The notes: generated from the letters alone by a model not told the origin. Shown: positions 26,586 through 35,731, counted from the first letter of the stretch. The stretch is DNA of 64,000 bases from a bacterium (GCA_016124935.1 WGMS01000008.1:158612-222611); one strand, 5' to 3'. A program made the numbers and translations.

Positions 26586-27314
26586 ATGCACTACAAAAAA
26601 CTCCCGTCACTGATAGTCGCTTTGTTACTGGCGCTCATCCCACTCTTTTGCGCGGCAGAAGCCCCGGCTGAGGAGAAGCCGCTTTCATCCTATGAAATAC
26701 AGAAGCTGAAGATCAAAGAGAACGAGCCGCCCTACGAGATCAACTGCACTATACCGGTATTCAAAGAAGCCCAGGGCTTTGATCCCAAAGAGCTCAATGC
26801 CCGCATCAAACAGCTAGTTACCGAGCGAGTCACCGAATCGAAAAACAGCTTTGCCTCGAGAGAGTATCGAGAGAAACAGAGCTCTTACATGGAGATGAGT
26901 TTTACGGTCTATCCAGCCTCTGCCCGCCTGGTATCGATAGTTTTCCAGGTCGAGTCCTACGGCGCCGGCGCCGCCCATCCTATCCACTGGAGCGAGTGCC
27001 TGACCTATGACAAAGAGAAAAATCATTTTCTCAGCCTGAGGACCATCCTCAATAACGGCGACGATTTCGTACCGATAATCTCTCGACTCTGTATCGAGCA
27101 ACTAAAGACCCAGGAAGGCTTGAGCGACATTCACTGGATCGAAGAGGGCGCCGGTCCGAAAGCCAAAAACTTCGAACACTTCTACCTGGATACCAGTGGG
27201 ATTGGTATCATATTCGATGAATACAAGGTGGGACCCTATGTGGCCGGTGCCCATGGAGTCATGATTCCCTATAGCAAAATCAAGAGCTTGCTCGATCCTT
27301 CTTTAGGGCTCTAA
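26586..27314 (+). CDS. Exported DUF3298 (RsiV-like) protein
   Basis: 242 residues. The signal peptide is MHYKKLPSLIVALLLALIPL, cut near CAAEA. The mature protein fits the DUF3298/RsiV C-terminal fold: YEINCTIPVFKE, SARLVSIVFQVESYGAGAAHP, SLRTILNNGDDFV and the terminal block YLDTSGIGIIFDEYKVGPYV with GAHGVMIPYS. RsiV-type domains bind lysozyme in Bacillus; here no anti-sigma part is present. Overlaps the convergent TPR gene by four bases. Confidence 0.85.
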   Translation: MHYKKLPSLIVALLLALIPLFCAAEAPAEEKPLSSYEIQKLKIKENEPPYEINCTIPVFKEAQGFDPKELNARIKQLVTERVTESKNSFASREYREKQSSYMEMSFTVYPASARLVSIVFQVESYGAGAAHPIHWSECLTYDKEKNHFLSLRTILNNGDDFVPIISRLCIEQLKTQEGLSDIHWIEEGAGPKAKNFEHFYLDTSGIGIIFDEYKVGPYVAGAHGVMIPYSKIKSLLDPSLGL

Positions 27315-28459
27315 CGACCGGTTTGACCTTTGTGTTGTTCGATGATTCTCATGATCTTGTCATAGTTCTCTTCGGTGAACTCTTGTCGTCCGAAAGCACC
27401 ATGATAAGTTTCGAACATCCCATCAATCGGAACACCGTTATAGATAAAAATGAGCCACTTGGAGCCCGGCTTGGGCATCAAAGACTTGTCGAATTTCCAA
27501 CCGTCAGGTTTCTCTTCGCCAATCTTGTTGCAGAACTCATAACGCACCGGCAGATATGGGTTAAGAGGCGGTCCTTTGAGATACTCTTGAATGCGATAAA
27601 TCGCTCTAGGTGGATGGAAGAACGAGATGGTTCCATCACTTTCGAATTTCTTATACTCGGCGATGACGATACTTTCCGAGCGCTGGAACATGTTTTCGTA
27701 GGTCAGTCCGTATTTGGACTTATGAATATGAACCGCATCCTCAGCAACAGCATCTCTTTCCGGCGGCTTGTACTCTTCTTTGAGCTTGGCTTTCTCTTTT
27801 TCGAAAAGACTCTTGTCGATAAACTCCGCCATTAGTTTCTCAATATAGGCAGAGCCGTCTCCGGCAGTCTTGCTGACCATCTTATCGTACTCTTTCGCCT
27901 CGGCATCATCTCCGTTCTGGCGCAGCACTTCGGCAAACTGCTTGGCGAATTTCTTCTTGTACTCGGGCTTCAATTCAAATAACTCTTCCAGTCCAAGATA
28001 AGCTTGACCCCAGTTACCGGCTTTGGCTGCCGAATGATACAAGCCGATATGAAACTCAGGATTCTTCGAATCCAGACCCACTAAAGCTCTGAAATTGTTG
28101 ATCGCAGCATCATATTTGCCCTCTTTCAGGGCTTCGGCGGCACCACCGGCTCTCACGGCAACGTTGGCATCGCCCCACTGCTCGCAGCGCTCCTCTTTGG
28201 AGGGCAATTTCGGCTTATCTTCTGAAGCTTCGGAAGTTGCGGCAGCCTCACCACCTTCCTCTCCGGCGGCACTTTCAGCTTCTGCCGGGGCAGAATTACC
28301 GGAATCTGCGGCTTCCGCGACCTCGCCGCTGGCCGCATCAGGCGACGCAGAAGAAGCCGCTGCGAGAACGCCGGTGAATGAACCAGCGCTGGATAGCAAG
28401 CTGAACGCTATCAAAGAAGCTAGAAAACCGTGATTTTTACGAAGTCTATCTATAATCAT
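27311..28459 (-). CDS. Exported TPR-like protein of unknown function
   Basis: 382 residues. Signal peptide about 1-35, then a Ala/Glu/Ser-rich linker (EAESAAGEEGGEAAATSEAS). A short TPR block follows (GKYDAAINNFRALVGLDSKN, WGQAYLGLEELFELKPEYKK). The C-terminal 150 residues have a distinct fold: SESIVIAEYKKFESDGTISF, YRIQEYLKGPPLNPYLPVRY, PGSKWLIFIYNGV. No catalytic motif is seen. It is single-gene on the minus strand. Confidence 0.75.
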   Translation of the reverse strand: MIIDRLRKNHGFLASLIAFSLLSSAGSFTGVLAAASSASPDAASGEVAEAADSGNSAPAEAESAAGEEGGEAAATSEASEDKPKLPSKEERCEQWGDANVAVRAGGAAEALKEGKYDAAINNFRALVGLDSKNPEFHIGLYHSAAKAGNWGQAYLGLEELFELKPEYKKKFAKQFAEVLRQNGDDAEAKEYDKMVSKTAGDGSAYIEKLMAEFIDKSLFEKEKAKLKEEYKPPERDAVAEDAVHIHKSKYGLTYENMFQRSESIVIAEYKKFESDGTISFFHPPRAIYRIQEYLKGPPLNPYLPVRYEFCNKIGEEKPDGWKFDKSLMPKPGSKWLIFIYNGVPIDGMFETYHGAFGRQEFTEENYDKIMRIIEQHKGQTGR

Positions 28460-28684
28460 TGTCTTTCGTCTATTTCCCCTCGAAATCCTGAGAACAAAAG
28501 GAAAGCTATCAGGCTTGTCATACTTAAAATGATCATACCTTTCTGTTGATCATGCTAACAGAAGATTTCCGGTTAATCAAAATGGCGGTCTCCTTGACAT
28601 ATATCCGCCGGTCGGCACCGGAGGCTTTCGGAGAATCACAACATAGATTTGGGGACGCAGATAAAGTCTCGAGGTTCCCGCGCT
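28460..28684. other. Intergenic stretch before a doubtful small frame
   Basis: No feature is secure. Plus-strand open frames crossing it lack domains and ribosome binding sites. Confidence 0.3.
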
Positions 28685-28972
28685 ATGCCCCTGGTTTCGA
28701 CCAGACAGCCGGAAGACCAGGCTGCCACCACTGGCAGTTCGGCAAATGCCGGGAGCGCAAATTCTGAGTATAAAAATCCCCCGATAGTGTTACTGAACCC
28801 GGAAGAAGAAAGCCTGTTGATATTGACAAGGTGGCGATATCAGCCTTTTCGCCTCCAGGTTAAGAGAATTGCAAATCCCCTGCCGGTACGAGTATTTATT
28901 TACTCTCCAGCGGGTACTATAAGGAGAGGTTATCATAGGATGGCACGGAGAAGTCAAGAATGGCAAAACTGA
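28685..28972 (+). CDS. Doubtful small protein
   Basis: 95 residues from ATG 28685, with GAGG ten bases upstream. The first half (PLVSTRQPEDQAATTGSSAN) has codon use similar to the neighbours; the second half is Arg-rich and less convincing. It ends 13 bases inside the next gene. It may be a pseudogene, or only its last 11 codons may be translated. Confidence 0.25.
   Translation: MPLVSTRQPEDQAATTGSSANAGSANSEYKNPPIVLLNPEEESLLILTRWRYQPFRLQVKRIANPLPVRVFIYSPAGTIRRGYHRMARRSQEWQN
28869..28929 (+). promoter_or_regulatory. Putative promoter and strong SD before a 10-codon leader frame
   Basis: TTGCAA (28869-28874), an 18-base spacer and TATTTA (28893-28898) give a plausible promoter. AAGGAGAGG (28921-28929) is the strongest SD nearby and precedes ATG 28940, whose 10-codon frame (MARRSQEWQN) ends inside the next gene. 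Confidence 0.35.
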
Positions 28973-29172
28973 CGGATATTGTCGATTTAAAAACTGGAGA
29001 GAAGTTCGGCAAGCCACTACCAGTAGTTCAGGCAATTGCTCCAGCGGATGACGTTGCCGATGTGATCATAGAGCACATGAAATTTTCCTATCAAATGATC
29101 AGCATAACCCCGCTCAACGACGGTCCTCACTCCGGTCGTTTGCTTATGCTCTTCAGCTATGCGGCAAAGTAA
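28960..29172 (+). CDS. Small conserved-looking hypothetical protein
   Basis: 70 residues, MAKLTDIVDLKTGEKFGKPL..., no signal peptide. It looks like a small soluble alpha/beta protein with alternating hydrophobic strands (MISITPL, RLLMLFSY). GGAGAAG lies before the ATG. No domain is recognised. Confidence 0.55.
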   Translation: MAKLTDIVDLKTGEKFGKPLPVVQAIAPADDVADVIIEHMKFSYQMISITPLNDGPHSGRLLMLFSYAAK

Positions 29173-29316
29173 TATTTTGCCTCTGAACCAACCATCAACC
29201 CGATACAGCCCAATAATCTATTAAAAAAGGTATTTTTCCGGCGCGACCGGGTAAAAGATTGTCACGGAAGGGCGAGCCTTCAATAATAGTAGGATCTATT
29301 AGTAGAGAATTGAACT

Positions 29317-30366
29317 ATGAATGCACACGGAACACCGAACCAGAGCGGCGACGGCAAAACAGGACCAGGACAGGAACCCGCCCCCAGTTCGGACGAGCAA
29401 ACAATTCCCCCCGCTTCCCAGGAATCATCCAGCCTCAGATCCCAGGGGACTGATGCCGGGAATTCGCCCTGGGGCGCCCCTAAAGGCTATGACCAGGTGC
29501 AATCCCCAAACGGTGGGATGGACCTTAAAAACCAGCTCGATGCTATCCCGACGCCCGGCCTGTCTCAACCTCAGGCGGCGCAACCGCGCCCCCAGGCTCC
29601 ACCGCCTCAACCACAGATGGCAGCCCAGGCAAATGGTGCTGAGGAAGACTGGAAATCCCAGCTAGACGCCATTCCGACGCCAGGAGGCTCGCAGGCCCCG
29701 GCTGCTCCGGCTGCCTCGCTGCGTCCGGCAGCACCACCGCCCCCTCCGCAGCCCCAGGCACAGCCTACACCGGCGATGGGCGATCTGAAAAGCCAGCTCG
29801 ACGCTATCCCCACTCCGGGAGGTCAGCAGGCAGCGCCTCCACCCCAACCCCAGGCAGTGCCTCCACCCCAACCCCAGGCAGCGCCTCCTCCCCAACCCCA
29901 GGCAGCACCTCCACCCCAACCCCAGACAGCAGGTGAAGAGGACTGGAAATCGCAGCTTGACTCCATACCCACTCCCAAAATTCTGGATGGTGGAGGAGGA
30001 TCTCCGGTAACAGGAACAGGCTCAGGACTGGGAGCAGGAGTTGGAGCAGGACCAGGTGCAGTCAGACCTACCCCCTTGAGCACGCCTCAACCAGGAGCGA
30101 TGGCTTCGGATATGTTCGCCGGTGGTCAAGGCGCCTCTAATCAATCAGGAATAGATTATGCTCGCTCCAAAGAGTTCTCTTCGGTAGATACTTCTTCTGG
30201 ATATACCATGATCGCCGTCGTGCTGGTACTGGTGGTACTTTGTGTATTCGGATTCATGATGATGAACCCGGGCAAACAGCCTGATTTCTCTTCGGTTCCT
30301 ACAAGCGCACCGACTACAACCACGACACCGGCTCCCGCGCCCGCTCCAACCACAAACGCACCTTGA
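29317..30366 (+). CDS. Tail-anchored Pro/Gln-rich protein with four QLDAIPTPG motifs
   Basis: 349 residues. It is almost wholly disordered (Pro, Gln, Ala), with a tandem PPPQPQA array near residues 170-205. Four ordered motifs of the form (D/L)KxQLDxIPTP occur at about residues 70, 112, 154 and 210, consistent with short docking sites. A single membrane helix near the C terminus (MIAVVLVLVVLCVFGFMMM) is followed by a Thr/Pro/Ala tail, so the bulk should face the cytoplasm. No enzyme domain. The next gene starts inside its stop codon (TTGA overlap), so the two are translationally coupled. Confidence 0.78.
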   Translation: MNAHGTPNQSGDGKTGPGQEPAPSSDEQTIPPASQESSSLRSQGTDAGNSPWGAPKGYDQVQSPNGGMDLKNQLDAIPTPGLSQPQAAQPRPQAPPPQPQMAAQANGAEEDWKSQLDAIPTPGGSQAPAAPAASLRPAAPPPPPQPQAQPTPAMGDLKSQLDAIPTPGGQQAAPPPQPQAVPPPQPQAAPPPQPQAAPPPQPQTAGEEDWKSQLDSIPTPKILDGGGGSPVTGTGSGLGAGVGAGPGAVRPTPLSTPQPGAMASDMFAGGQGASNQSGIDYARSKEFSSVDTSSGYTMIAVVLVLVVLCVFGFMMMNPGKQPDFSSVPTSAPTTTTTPAPAPAPTTNAP

Positions 30367-31742
30367 ACCCGGCTACAAAAAAATCCGGGTCCGATAAAAA
30401 TCACACTTTGACCATGCTATTGCTGATCGGTCTTTTGCTGGGCGCTTCACCTCAAGCAAACGCAAAGAACAGCAAGAGCAGCAGTCAAAATAAAAAAGTG
30501 CCGCCGCTTCAGGCGCTTGTTCCCAGCATAGACAAAGCGACTCCCACCGACCTCTCCAAATTGAAGCTCGAGGGTGCGGTGCATGATTCCTATAATCCGG
30601 AGCTGATAGCCATTCCGAAATCGGACAGCGTCAGCGCCTATGAGGCGGGAAGGAAGCTTTATAACAAAGGCGATTATGCCAGAGCAATGACAGCCTTCGA
30701 AATCGCCGCCGCCACAGCCAGGCGTTATGGGGTTGAAGACAGCCGTTACAAAACGGCAAAAGCAGCCATGGTATCCACCGCCACCAAACTCACTCTGCGC
30801 AAAATCCTGGGCTATGACACGGACAACAAGAACCCAAAAGCCCTGACCGGCAAGGTCACCACTGTCTATCCGCCTTCCACCGCCTGGCTCGGCGGTCTTT
30901 TGAAAGACGATCAAATCCTCTCTGCGGTTCAAGATAAAACCAAAAACCGAATCCAGCTTATAGTTCAGCGCTCAGGCAAACGCTACTCTCTCAATCTGGG
31001 GTTAAAATCACGCTCCGGGGCTGGTCTCGATAAAGACAAGACCCCAGGACCAACTCTGACAGGAAAAATCAACTATCCCGAACTGCTTGTTCGCGCCGAA
31101 AAACAGATTGGACTCTACGATTGTGTGCTGATGCTCGACTGCTCCGGCAGCATGGGCGACCGCATCATCTCGTCGAATGACCGGCAAGGCGTGGAACTTA
31201 CTCGCTTTGACTGGTGCAGAAAAGAGATGCTCGGCTTCTATCAAAGCGGTCAGGGCTACTTTCCCGAAGGCATTACTCTGGTGCCTTTCGCCAATAAATT
31301 TGCCATTGTCAATCAAGCGCGCACCGCTGCAATTCAGAATCTATTCAATCAGCTCTCTCCGGTAGGCGGCACCAATATGGCGCATCCACTAAGCTTCCTC
31401 ATCGATGACTACTTTGCCAGGAAGGCTAGAAACGGAGGCAGAATCAAGCCCCTGGTCATAGCCATCCTCTCTGATGGAGAGGGCAACGCCCATATTTTGC
31501 GTCAACTGATAATCAAGACCACCCAGCGCATGCAGTATCCCAAAGAGATCCTGATCACGTTTCTGGCTGTAGATGCCACAGACGAAGGAAGACCGGTGAT
31601 AGAAGCGCTCGATAATAATCTGGTGCAAGCCGGTGCTCGCTATGACATTGTCGACTCACGCACCTTCGAAGAGTTAAAACGCTATGGTCTTCTGAAAATG
31701 GTGGTGGCAGCTTTGTTAGAACAACAAGTTGAAAGAGATTAG
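30363..31742 (+). CDS. Exported TPR/PDZ-like and VWA-domain protein
   Basis: 459 residues from the TTG overlapping the previous stop; an ATG at 30414 would remove 17 residues. Signal peptide about 1-35. Then a TPR-like helix pair (KLYNKGDYARAMTAFEIAAA), a PDZ-like segment (GKVTTVYPPSTAWLGGLLKD), and a VWA domain from about residue 245 with the MIDAS motif DCSGSMGDR and the later Thr and Asp positions (VGGTNMAHPL, ILSDGEGN). VWA domains bind partners through a metal. It is periplasmic and coupled with the membrane repeat protein. Confidence 0.84.
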   Translation: MNPATKKSGSDKNHTLTMLLLIGLLLGASPQANAKNSKSSSQNKKVPPLQALVPSIDKATPTDLSKLKLEGAVHDSYNPELIAIPKSDSVSAYEAGRKLYNKGDYARAMTAFEIAAATARRYGVEDSRYKTAKAAMVSTATKLTLRKILGYDTDNKNPKALTGKVTTVYPPSTAWLGGLLKDDQILSAVQDKTKNRIQLIVQRSGKRYSLNLGLKSRSGAGLDKDKTPGPTLTGKINYPELLVRAEKQIGLYDCVLMLDCSGSMGDRIISSNDRQGVELTRFDWCRKEMLGFYQSGQGYFPEGITLVPFANKFAIVNQARTAAIQNLFNQLSPVGGTNMAHPLSFLIDDYFARKARNGGRIKPLVIAILSDGEGNAHILRQLIIKTTQRMQYPKEILITFLAVDATDEGRPVIEALDNNLVQAGARYDIVDSRTFEELKRYGLLKMVVAALLEQQVERD

Positions 31743-31766
31743 CCCAAATTATCAATACCGGCGCGA

Positions 31767-32765
31767 CTAATCTTCAAAAGGAAATATCCGGCTCCAGTCC
31801 TTTTGCATGTCGATAATCACCCAGCCGGCTTCGGCTGCATGATCGAGGCCTCTCTCCAGATGCCCCACCTTAGAGGCTCTGTCATACGCATACTCTCGCT
31901 TCGCGTCCGTATGATGCACGATCATACACAGCGACTTTCCCTTGCCCGCTCCGGATTTTGTCCATTCGAGCATCTCGAAATCACCGTCAGAATTTCCGAA
32001 GGCAGCCACCGGTCGTATTCCTATCTGCCGACAGATGCCCACGGGTTTCTCTTTGCCGTCGTTCAGAAAATCTATTTTCTCGGTCCGGTAGACATCGCCG
32101 TCTCTATACTCCAGATGGCAGCTGCTGCCGACAACTTCTTCGGCGTCGACACCATAGGTCTCCTTTGTCCAGGGCCGCATAAAATCCCGTCCGCCCCCAG
32201 AGACAATAAAAGTCCTGAAGCCGTTGGCTCGTAGATAGTCTAGAAGCTCCAACATCGGCTTATAGACACACTTGTTATAGGGCTGTTTAAATCGAGGGTG
32301 GCGCGCGGATTCCATCCAGTCACTGACGATCGACTGGAAATTGCCCGCGGTCATGCCACCATGGGTAGCGCCTATCAATTTTTGAATTCCTTCGGCACCT
32401 GACTTTGCCAGGCTATCATGGTCACCATCGAGAGCTGCCTGAAAGACCGCTTCTTCTTTCAGTTCCGGTCGCTTCTCTATAACTGCTTTCACTCTATCGA
32501 TAGCAAAGATGAATTGCGGATAAACAGGCTTCTCGCACCATAGAGTACCGTCATTATCGAAGACGGCGATTCTCTTATGCTCCGGAATAAAGTACTTATT
32601 CTTGCTGTCGGTCACTGTCCTTACAAAATCGACTATCGCTTGGCGAGAAGGACCTTCTTTCCAGGAAGCAAGCTCTTTTGCATCTTCGCTTGCGGCAATA
32701 ACGGACGAAGCCCCGGACAGACAAACAGTAAACAACATAATCAACAGGATGACAATCTTCTTCAT
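31767..32765 (-). CDS. Exported HAD-superfamily phosphatase
   Basis: 332 residues with a signal peptide (MKKIVILLIMLFTVCLSGAS, cut near VIAAS). Motif I VFDNDGTLW (nucleophile Asp70, acid Asp72), motif II FIVSGGG, motif III Lys in KPVG and motif IV AFGNSDGDFEM are all present, so it should be catalytic; substrate unknown. The ATG overlaps the stop of the formylglycine-generating enzyme by four bases, making it the last gene of the sulfatase operon. Confidence 0.9.
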   Translation of the reverse strand: MKKIVILLIMLFTVCLSGASSVIAASEDAKELASWKEGPSRQAIVDFVRTVTDSKNKYFIPEHKRIAVFDNDGTLWCEKPVYPQFIFAIDRVKAVIEKRPELKEEAVFQAALDGDHDSLAKSGAEGIQKLIGATHGGMTAGNFQSIVSDWMESARHPRFKQPYNKCVYKPMLELLDYLRANGFRTFIVSGGGRDFMRPWTKETYGVDAEEVVGSSCHLEYRDGDVYRTEKIDFLNDGKEKPVGICRQIGIRPVAAFGNSDGDFEMLEWTKSGAGKGKSLCMIVHHTDAKREYAYDRASKVGHLERGLDHAAEAGWVIIDMQKDWSRIFPFED

Positions 32766-33928
32766 TTTACCTGGCTATCCTCCTCTTTCGATCCTGAATC
32801 TTTTTCTCCGGTCGGCTCGGGCTCCAAATCTAGAGCACAACGAAATCCAATATGGGGCATACTAGTATCCTCCGGACAACTCATCCTGCCGCTCGGTCTG
32901 TAGCTTTCGCAATAACTCTCATGACACAGATAAGATCCGCCTCTCACCACCCGGACATTATTCTGCCCCGGGTGCCTGCGATCATATCCGCTTGCCGGTC
33001 CCTTTGGACTGACAATCGGTTTACTAGAATCAGACTGCCGCAACCTTTCAAGATAGGTACTGGAGCGATAAAAATCTTGACACCACTCCCAGACATTGCC
33101 CGCCATATCATAAAGACCATAACCGTTAGCTTTGAAAGAGCCCACCGGCGCTGTCTCTTTGAACCCATCTACAACTGTATTCTGCAACGGAAATCTTCCC
33201 TGCCAGATATTGGCATTGGCCAATTTGTCTGAATCAGATGCAGAATCACCCCAGCAATAGACTTTGCCATCGGCACCGCCCCTGGCGGCATACTCCCACT
33301 CTGCCTCGGTAGGAAGACGTTTACCTGCCCAATTGGCATAGGCGACAGCATCCGCAAAAGACACCTGAACCACCGGATGATCGCCTCTTCCTTTTATAGA
33401 AGTTCCATGACCACCGGGATGTCGCCAATCTGCACCAGCCGACCATTGCCACCACTCTCCTCTGGTTTTACATTTACCGCCTTCGGTCACAGAGTCATCT
33501 GAGAGCTTACCTCCGGCAAATACAATCGAACCCGGTTGCAACATCTCTTCCGGGGGCTTCCTGGCGCCCTGGGGCAGAGACTGTTTCATGCTCTCCCAAT
33601 CGATGAATTTCTCCGCGGTGGTCTTGTAGCCGGTGGCTTCGACAAAAAGCCCGAACTCTTCGTTGGTCACTTCATGACGGTCTAGATAGAAGCTTTTCAC
33701 TTCTACCTTATGCGGCGGAAGCTCATCTCCTCTGGACCGGGGTCCCACACCGCCCATGGTGAAGACTCCGCCTTTTATCAATACCATTCCAGCCTTGACA
33801 CTTCTTACGCCTGCCCCATTGGAAGAAGCTTGCCCTGGTAGTTCAAAAACAAGAAACATCATCAAAAGAGCCAGACCGGCGGCCGAAGCTACACCGATCC
33901 GGCTCTTTGAAATTAGTGGCTTGTGCAT
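32762..33928 (-). CDS. Formylglycine-generating enzyme (SUMF1/EgtB-type FGE)
   Basis: 388 residues. N-terminal hydrophobic segment (VASAAGLALLMMFLVFEL) exports or anchors it. The SUMF1 fold runs from GMVLIKGGVFTMGG to HIGFRCAL, with DRHEVTNEEF, RLPTEAEWEYAARGG and YDMAGNVWEWCQD. The catalytic Cys pair of true FGE is intact: GGSYLCHESYCESYR, Cys335 and Cys340. FGE converts the sulfatase active-site Cys to formylglycine. It sits inside the sulfatase operon, overlapping the sulfatase stop by 16 bases, so it is the dedicated maturase. Confidence 0.93.
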   Translation of the reverse strand: MHKPLISKSRIGVASAAGLALLMMFLVFELPGQASSNGAGVRSVKAGMVLIKGGVFTMGGVGPRSRGDELPPHKVEVKSFYLDRHEVTNEEFGLFVEATGYKTTAEKFIDWESMKQSLPQGARKPPEEMLQPGSIVFAGGKLSDDSVTEGGKCKTRGEWWQWSAGADWRHPGGHGTSIKGRGDHPVVQVSFADAVAYANWAGKRLPTEAEWEYAARGGADGKVYCWGDSASDSDKLANANIWQGRFPLQNTVVDGFKETAPVGSFKANGYGLYDMAGNVWEWCQDFYRSSTYLERLRQSDSSKPIVSPKGPASGYDRRHPGQNNVRVVRGGSYLCHESYCESYRPSGRMSCPEDTSMPHIGFRCALDLEPEPTGEKDSGSKEEDSQVK

Positions 33929-35493
33929 CCTTTCTCTAACTTCTTCATCACCTGGTCAATGGTGAAAGAAGCAGCTTTCTGTCTGGGTGGATACTGCTGG
34001 AAGGTGGAGAGGAACCTGCCGACGTAATTCTGCGCAGGCAGCATTATGAAAGCATGATTCAAATACCAGTCCCAGTATGTGTTGGAGGTGATATCAGCTC
34101 TCTCATAGGGATCCATTCTGAGGTTGAAGAGTTTGGGAACTCTGGTATGCACAAAAGGCTCTGACCATATAGCCAGGGTCCCAGGCACCCTCTGCTCTGC
34201 AAAGACCAGCTTCCAGTTATCGTAGCGCAGACCGGTGAGGTCACCATCATCGGAAAAATAGAAGAACTCTTCTCTGGCGGATTTCTCTTCATCCCCGGTT
34301 AGAAAAGCGAGCTGGTTGTAACCATCCAGGTGAACTTTGAAGGTCTTCTTCCCTACCGTATAGCCCTTCAAGAGCTTATCTTTGATATCCGGATCACCGG
34401 CTGCGGCTACCAGAGTCGGCATCCAGTCTAAATGAGACATTAACTGATTGGTGACTCGACCGGCTTTGATCTTGCCTGGCCAGCGCACCATGGCCGGTGT
34501 TCTGTAGGCACCTTCCCAGTTGCTGTTCTTCTCGTTACGAAATGGTGTCATACCGGCATCGGGCCAGGAGTTCATATGAGGACCATTGTCCGTACCGTAC
34601 ATGACAATAGTGTTGTCAGCGATACCAAGTTTATCGAGCTGGTCAAGGATGCTGCCGACATTGCGATCATGATCGATCATGGTGTCATGATAGGGTCCCT
34701 GCCAGCGTCCGGCCTGACCAAGACTTTCCGGTTTGGTATGGGTGCGGAAATGCATATGAGTGAAATTGACCCAGATGAAGAAAGGCTTATCGGCTTTAGC
34801 TTGTTTAGCTATCCAATCCACCGATCTCTGAGCCACATCGTCGTCGATGGTCTCCATACGCTTACTGGTTAAAGGTCCGGTGTCCTCTATCTTCTGGGTG
34901 CCATCAGGCATGGCGAAACTGTGGATAACACCACGAGGTCCGAATTTCTTACGAAATGCGGGATCTTTCGGATAATCAGGCAGCTCCGGCTCTTCTTCGG
35001 CATTGAGATGGTAGAGGTTGCCGTAGAACTCGTCGAAACCATGATTGGTGGGCAGCATATCGTCCTTGTCGCCCAGGTGATTCTTGCCGAATTGACCGGT
35101 GGCGTAACCAAGCGGCTTCAGAAGCTCAGCAATGGTAGGATCCTCCGGACGCATGCCAAGAGCAGCTCCGGGCATTCCGACTTTACTCAAGCCGGTCCTG
35201 AACACACTCTGACCGGTTATGAAAGCAGCTCGCCCCGCAGTACAGCTTTGCTCGGCATAATAGTCCGTGAACATCATGCCTTCTTTCGCGATTCTATCTA
35301 TGTTGGGTGTTTTATAACCCATCAAGCCCATGGTATAGGCGCTGAGGTTGCTCTGACCTATATCATCGCCCCAGATAAAGACGATATTTGGCTTCTTCCC
35401 GCTCTCTTCAGCCTCGGCGAAAACCGCCAGAGGAGCTGCGAAAGGCAATAAGAAGACAACTAATCCCATTAGAAGAGTTAGTGCTCTCGACAT
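33913..35493 (-). CDS. Exported arylsulfatase (formylglycine-dependent)
   Basis: 526 residues. A signal peptide ends near VFAEA. Metal ligands appear in PNIVFIWGDDIG, and the modification motif is SCTAGRAAFITGQ with Cys84 and Arg88; the residue two after Cys is Ala where most C-x-P-x-R sulfatases have Pro. Later YGTDNGPHMNSW and FFIWVNFTHMH are typical metal and sulfate contacts. It hydrolyses sulfate esters, substrate unknown. First gene of the operon, with GGAG eight bases before the ATG and a perfect TATAAT -10 upstream. Confidence 0.93.
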   Translation of the reverse strand: MSRALTLLMGLVVFLLPFAAPLAVFAEAEESGKKPNIVFIWGDDIGQSNLSAYTMGLMGYKTPNIDRIAKEGMMFTDYYAEQSCTAGRAAFITGQSVFRTGLSKVGMPGAALGMRPEDPTIAELLKPLGYATGQFGKNHLGDKDDMLPTNHGFDEFYGNLYHLNAEEEPELPDYPKDPAFRKKFGPRGVIHSFAMPDGTQKIEDTGPLTSKRMETIDDDVAQRSVDWIAKQAKADKPFFIWVNFTHMHFRTHTKPESLGQAGRWQGPYHDTMIDHDRNVGSILDQLDKLGIADNTIVMYGTDNGPHMNSWPDAGMTPFRNEKNSNWEGAYRTPAMVRWPGKIKAGRVTNQLMSHLDWMPTLVAAAGDPDIKDKLLKGYTVGKKTFKVHLDGYNQLAFLTGDEEKSAREEFFYFSDDGDLTGLRYDNWKLVFAEQRVPGTLAIWSEPFVHTRVPKLFNLRMDPYERADITSNTYWDWYLNHAFIMLPAQNYVGRFLSTFQQYPPRQKAASFTIDQVMKKLEKGCTSH

Positions 35494-35528
35494 GATGATC
35501 TCCGCATAGCTACGCTAGTAAAGCGGCT

Positions 35529-35534
35529 ATTATA
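35529..35534 (-). promoter_or_regulatory. -10 element of the sulfatase operon
   Basis: A perfect TATAAT on the minus strand, about 28 bases before the probable leader end. A good -35 at standard spacing is not seen; TTGAAG is 22 bases away. Confidence 0.45.
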
Positions 35535-35547
35535 ACAGAGCGCATCA

Positions 35548-35730
35548 TCATGACTTCTTCAAACGCATTAAAAGCGTCTTTCCGGAGCCGGTAGCACCTT
35601 TGATACCATGCCTCTCTCCCATCCTAATAGAGAACGAGAGATCTTGAAAAAGCCAGATCTCTTCCTTCTCGTTTTGTTTGAGATTGTCCCTGCGACCTAT
35701 TTCTTTTGCCGCAAGCAAAAACTTGCTCAA
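35548..35730 (-). pseudogene. Remnant of an ABC-transporter ATPase
   Basis: 60 residues (from a TTG) match the start of an ABC ATPase: IWLFQDLSFSIRMGERHGIK, then Walker A GATGSGKTLL, after which the frame ends (MRLKKS stop). The Q-loop, signature, Walker B and H-loop are absent. It begins directly after the stop of the unknown conserved gene, whose transcript it may share. Best read as a truncated gene left by deletion. Confidence 0.75.
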
Positions 35731-35731
35731 T

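Noticed and set aside
28546..28767. 73-codon plus-strand frame
   Set aside because: No SD, no domain, poor codon fit.
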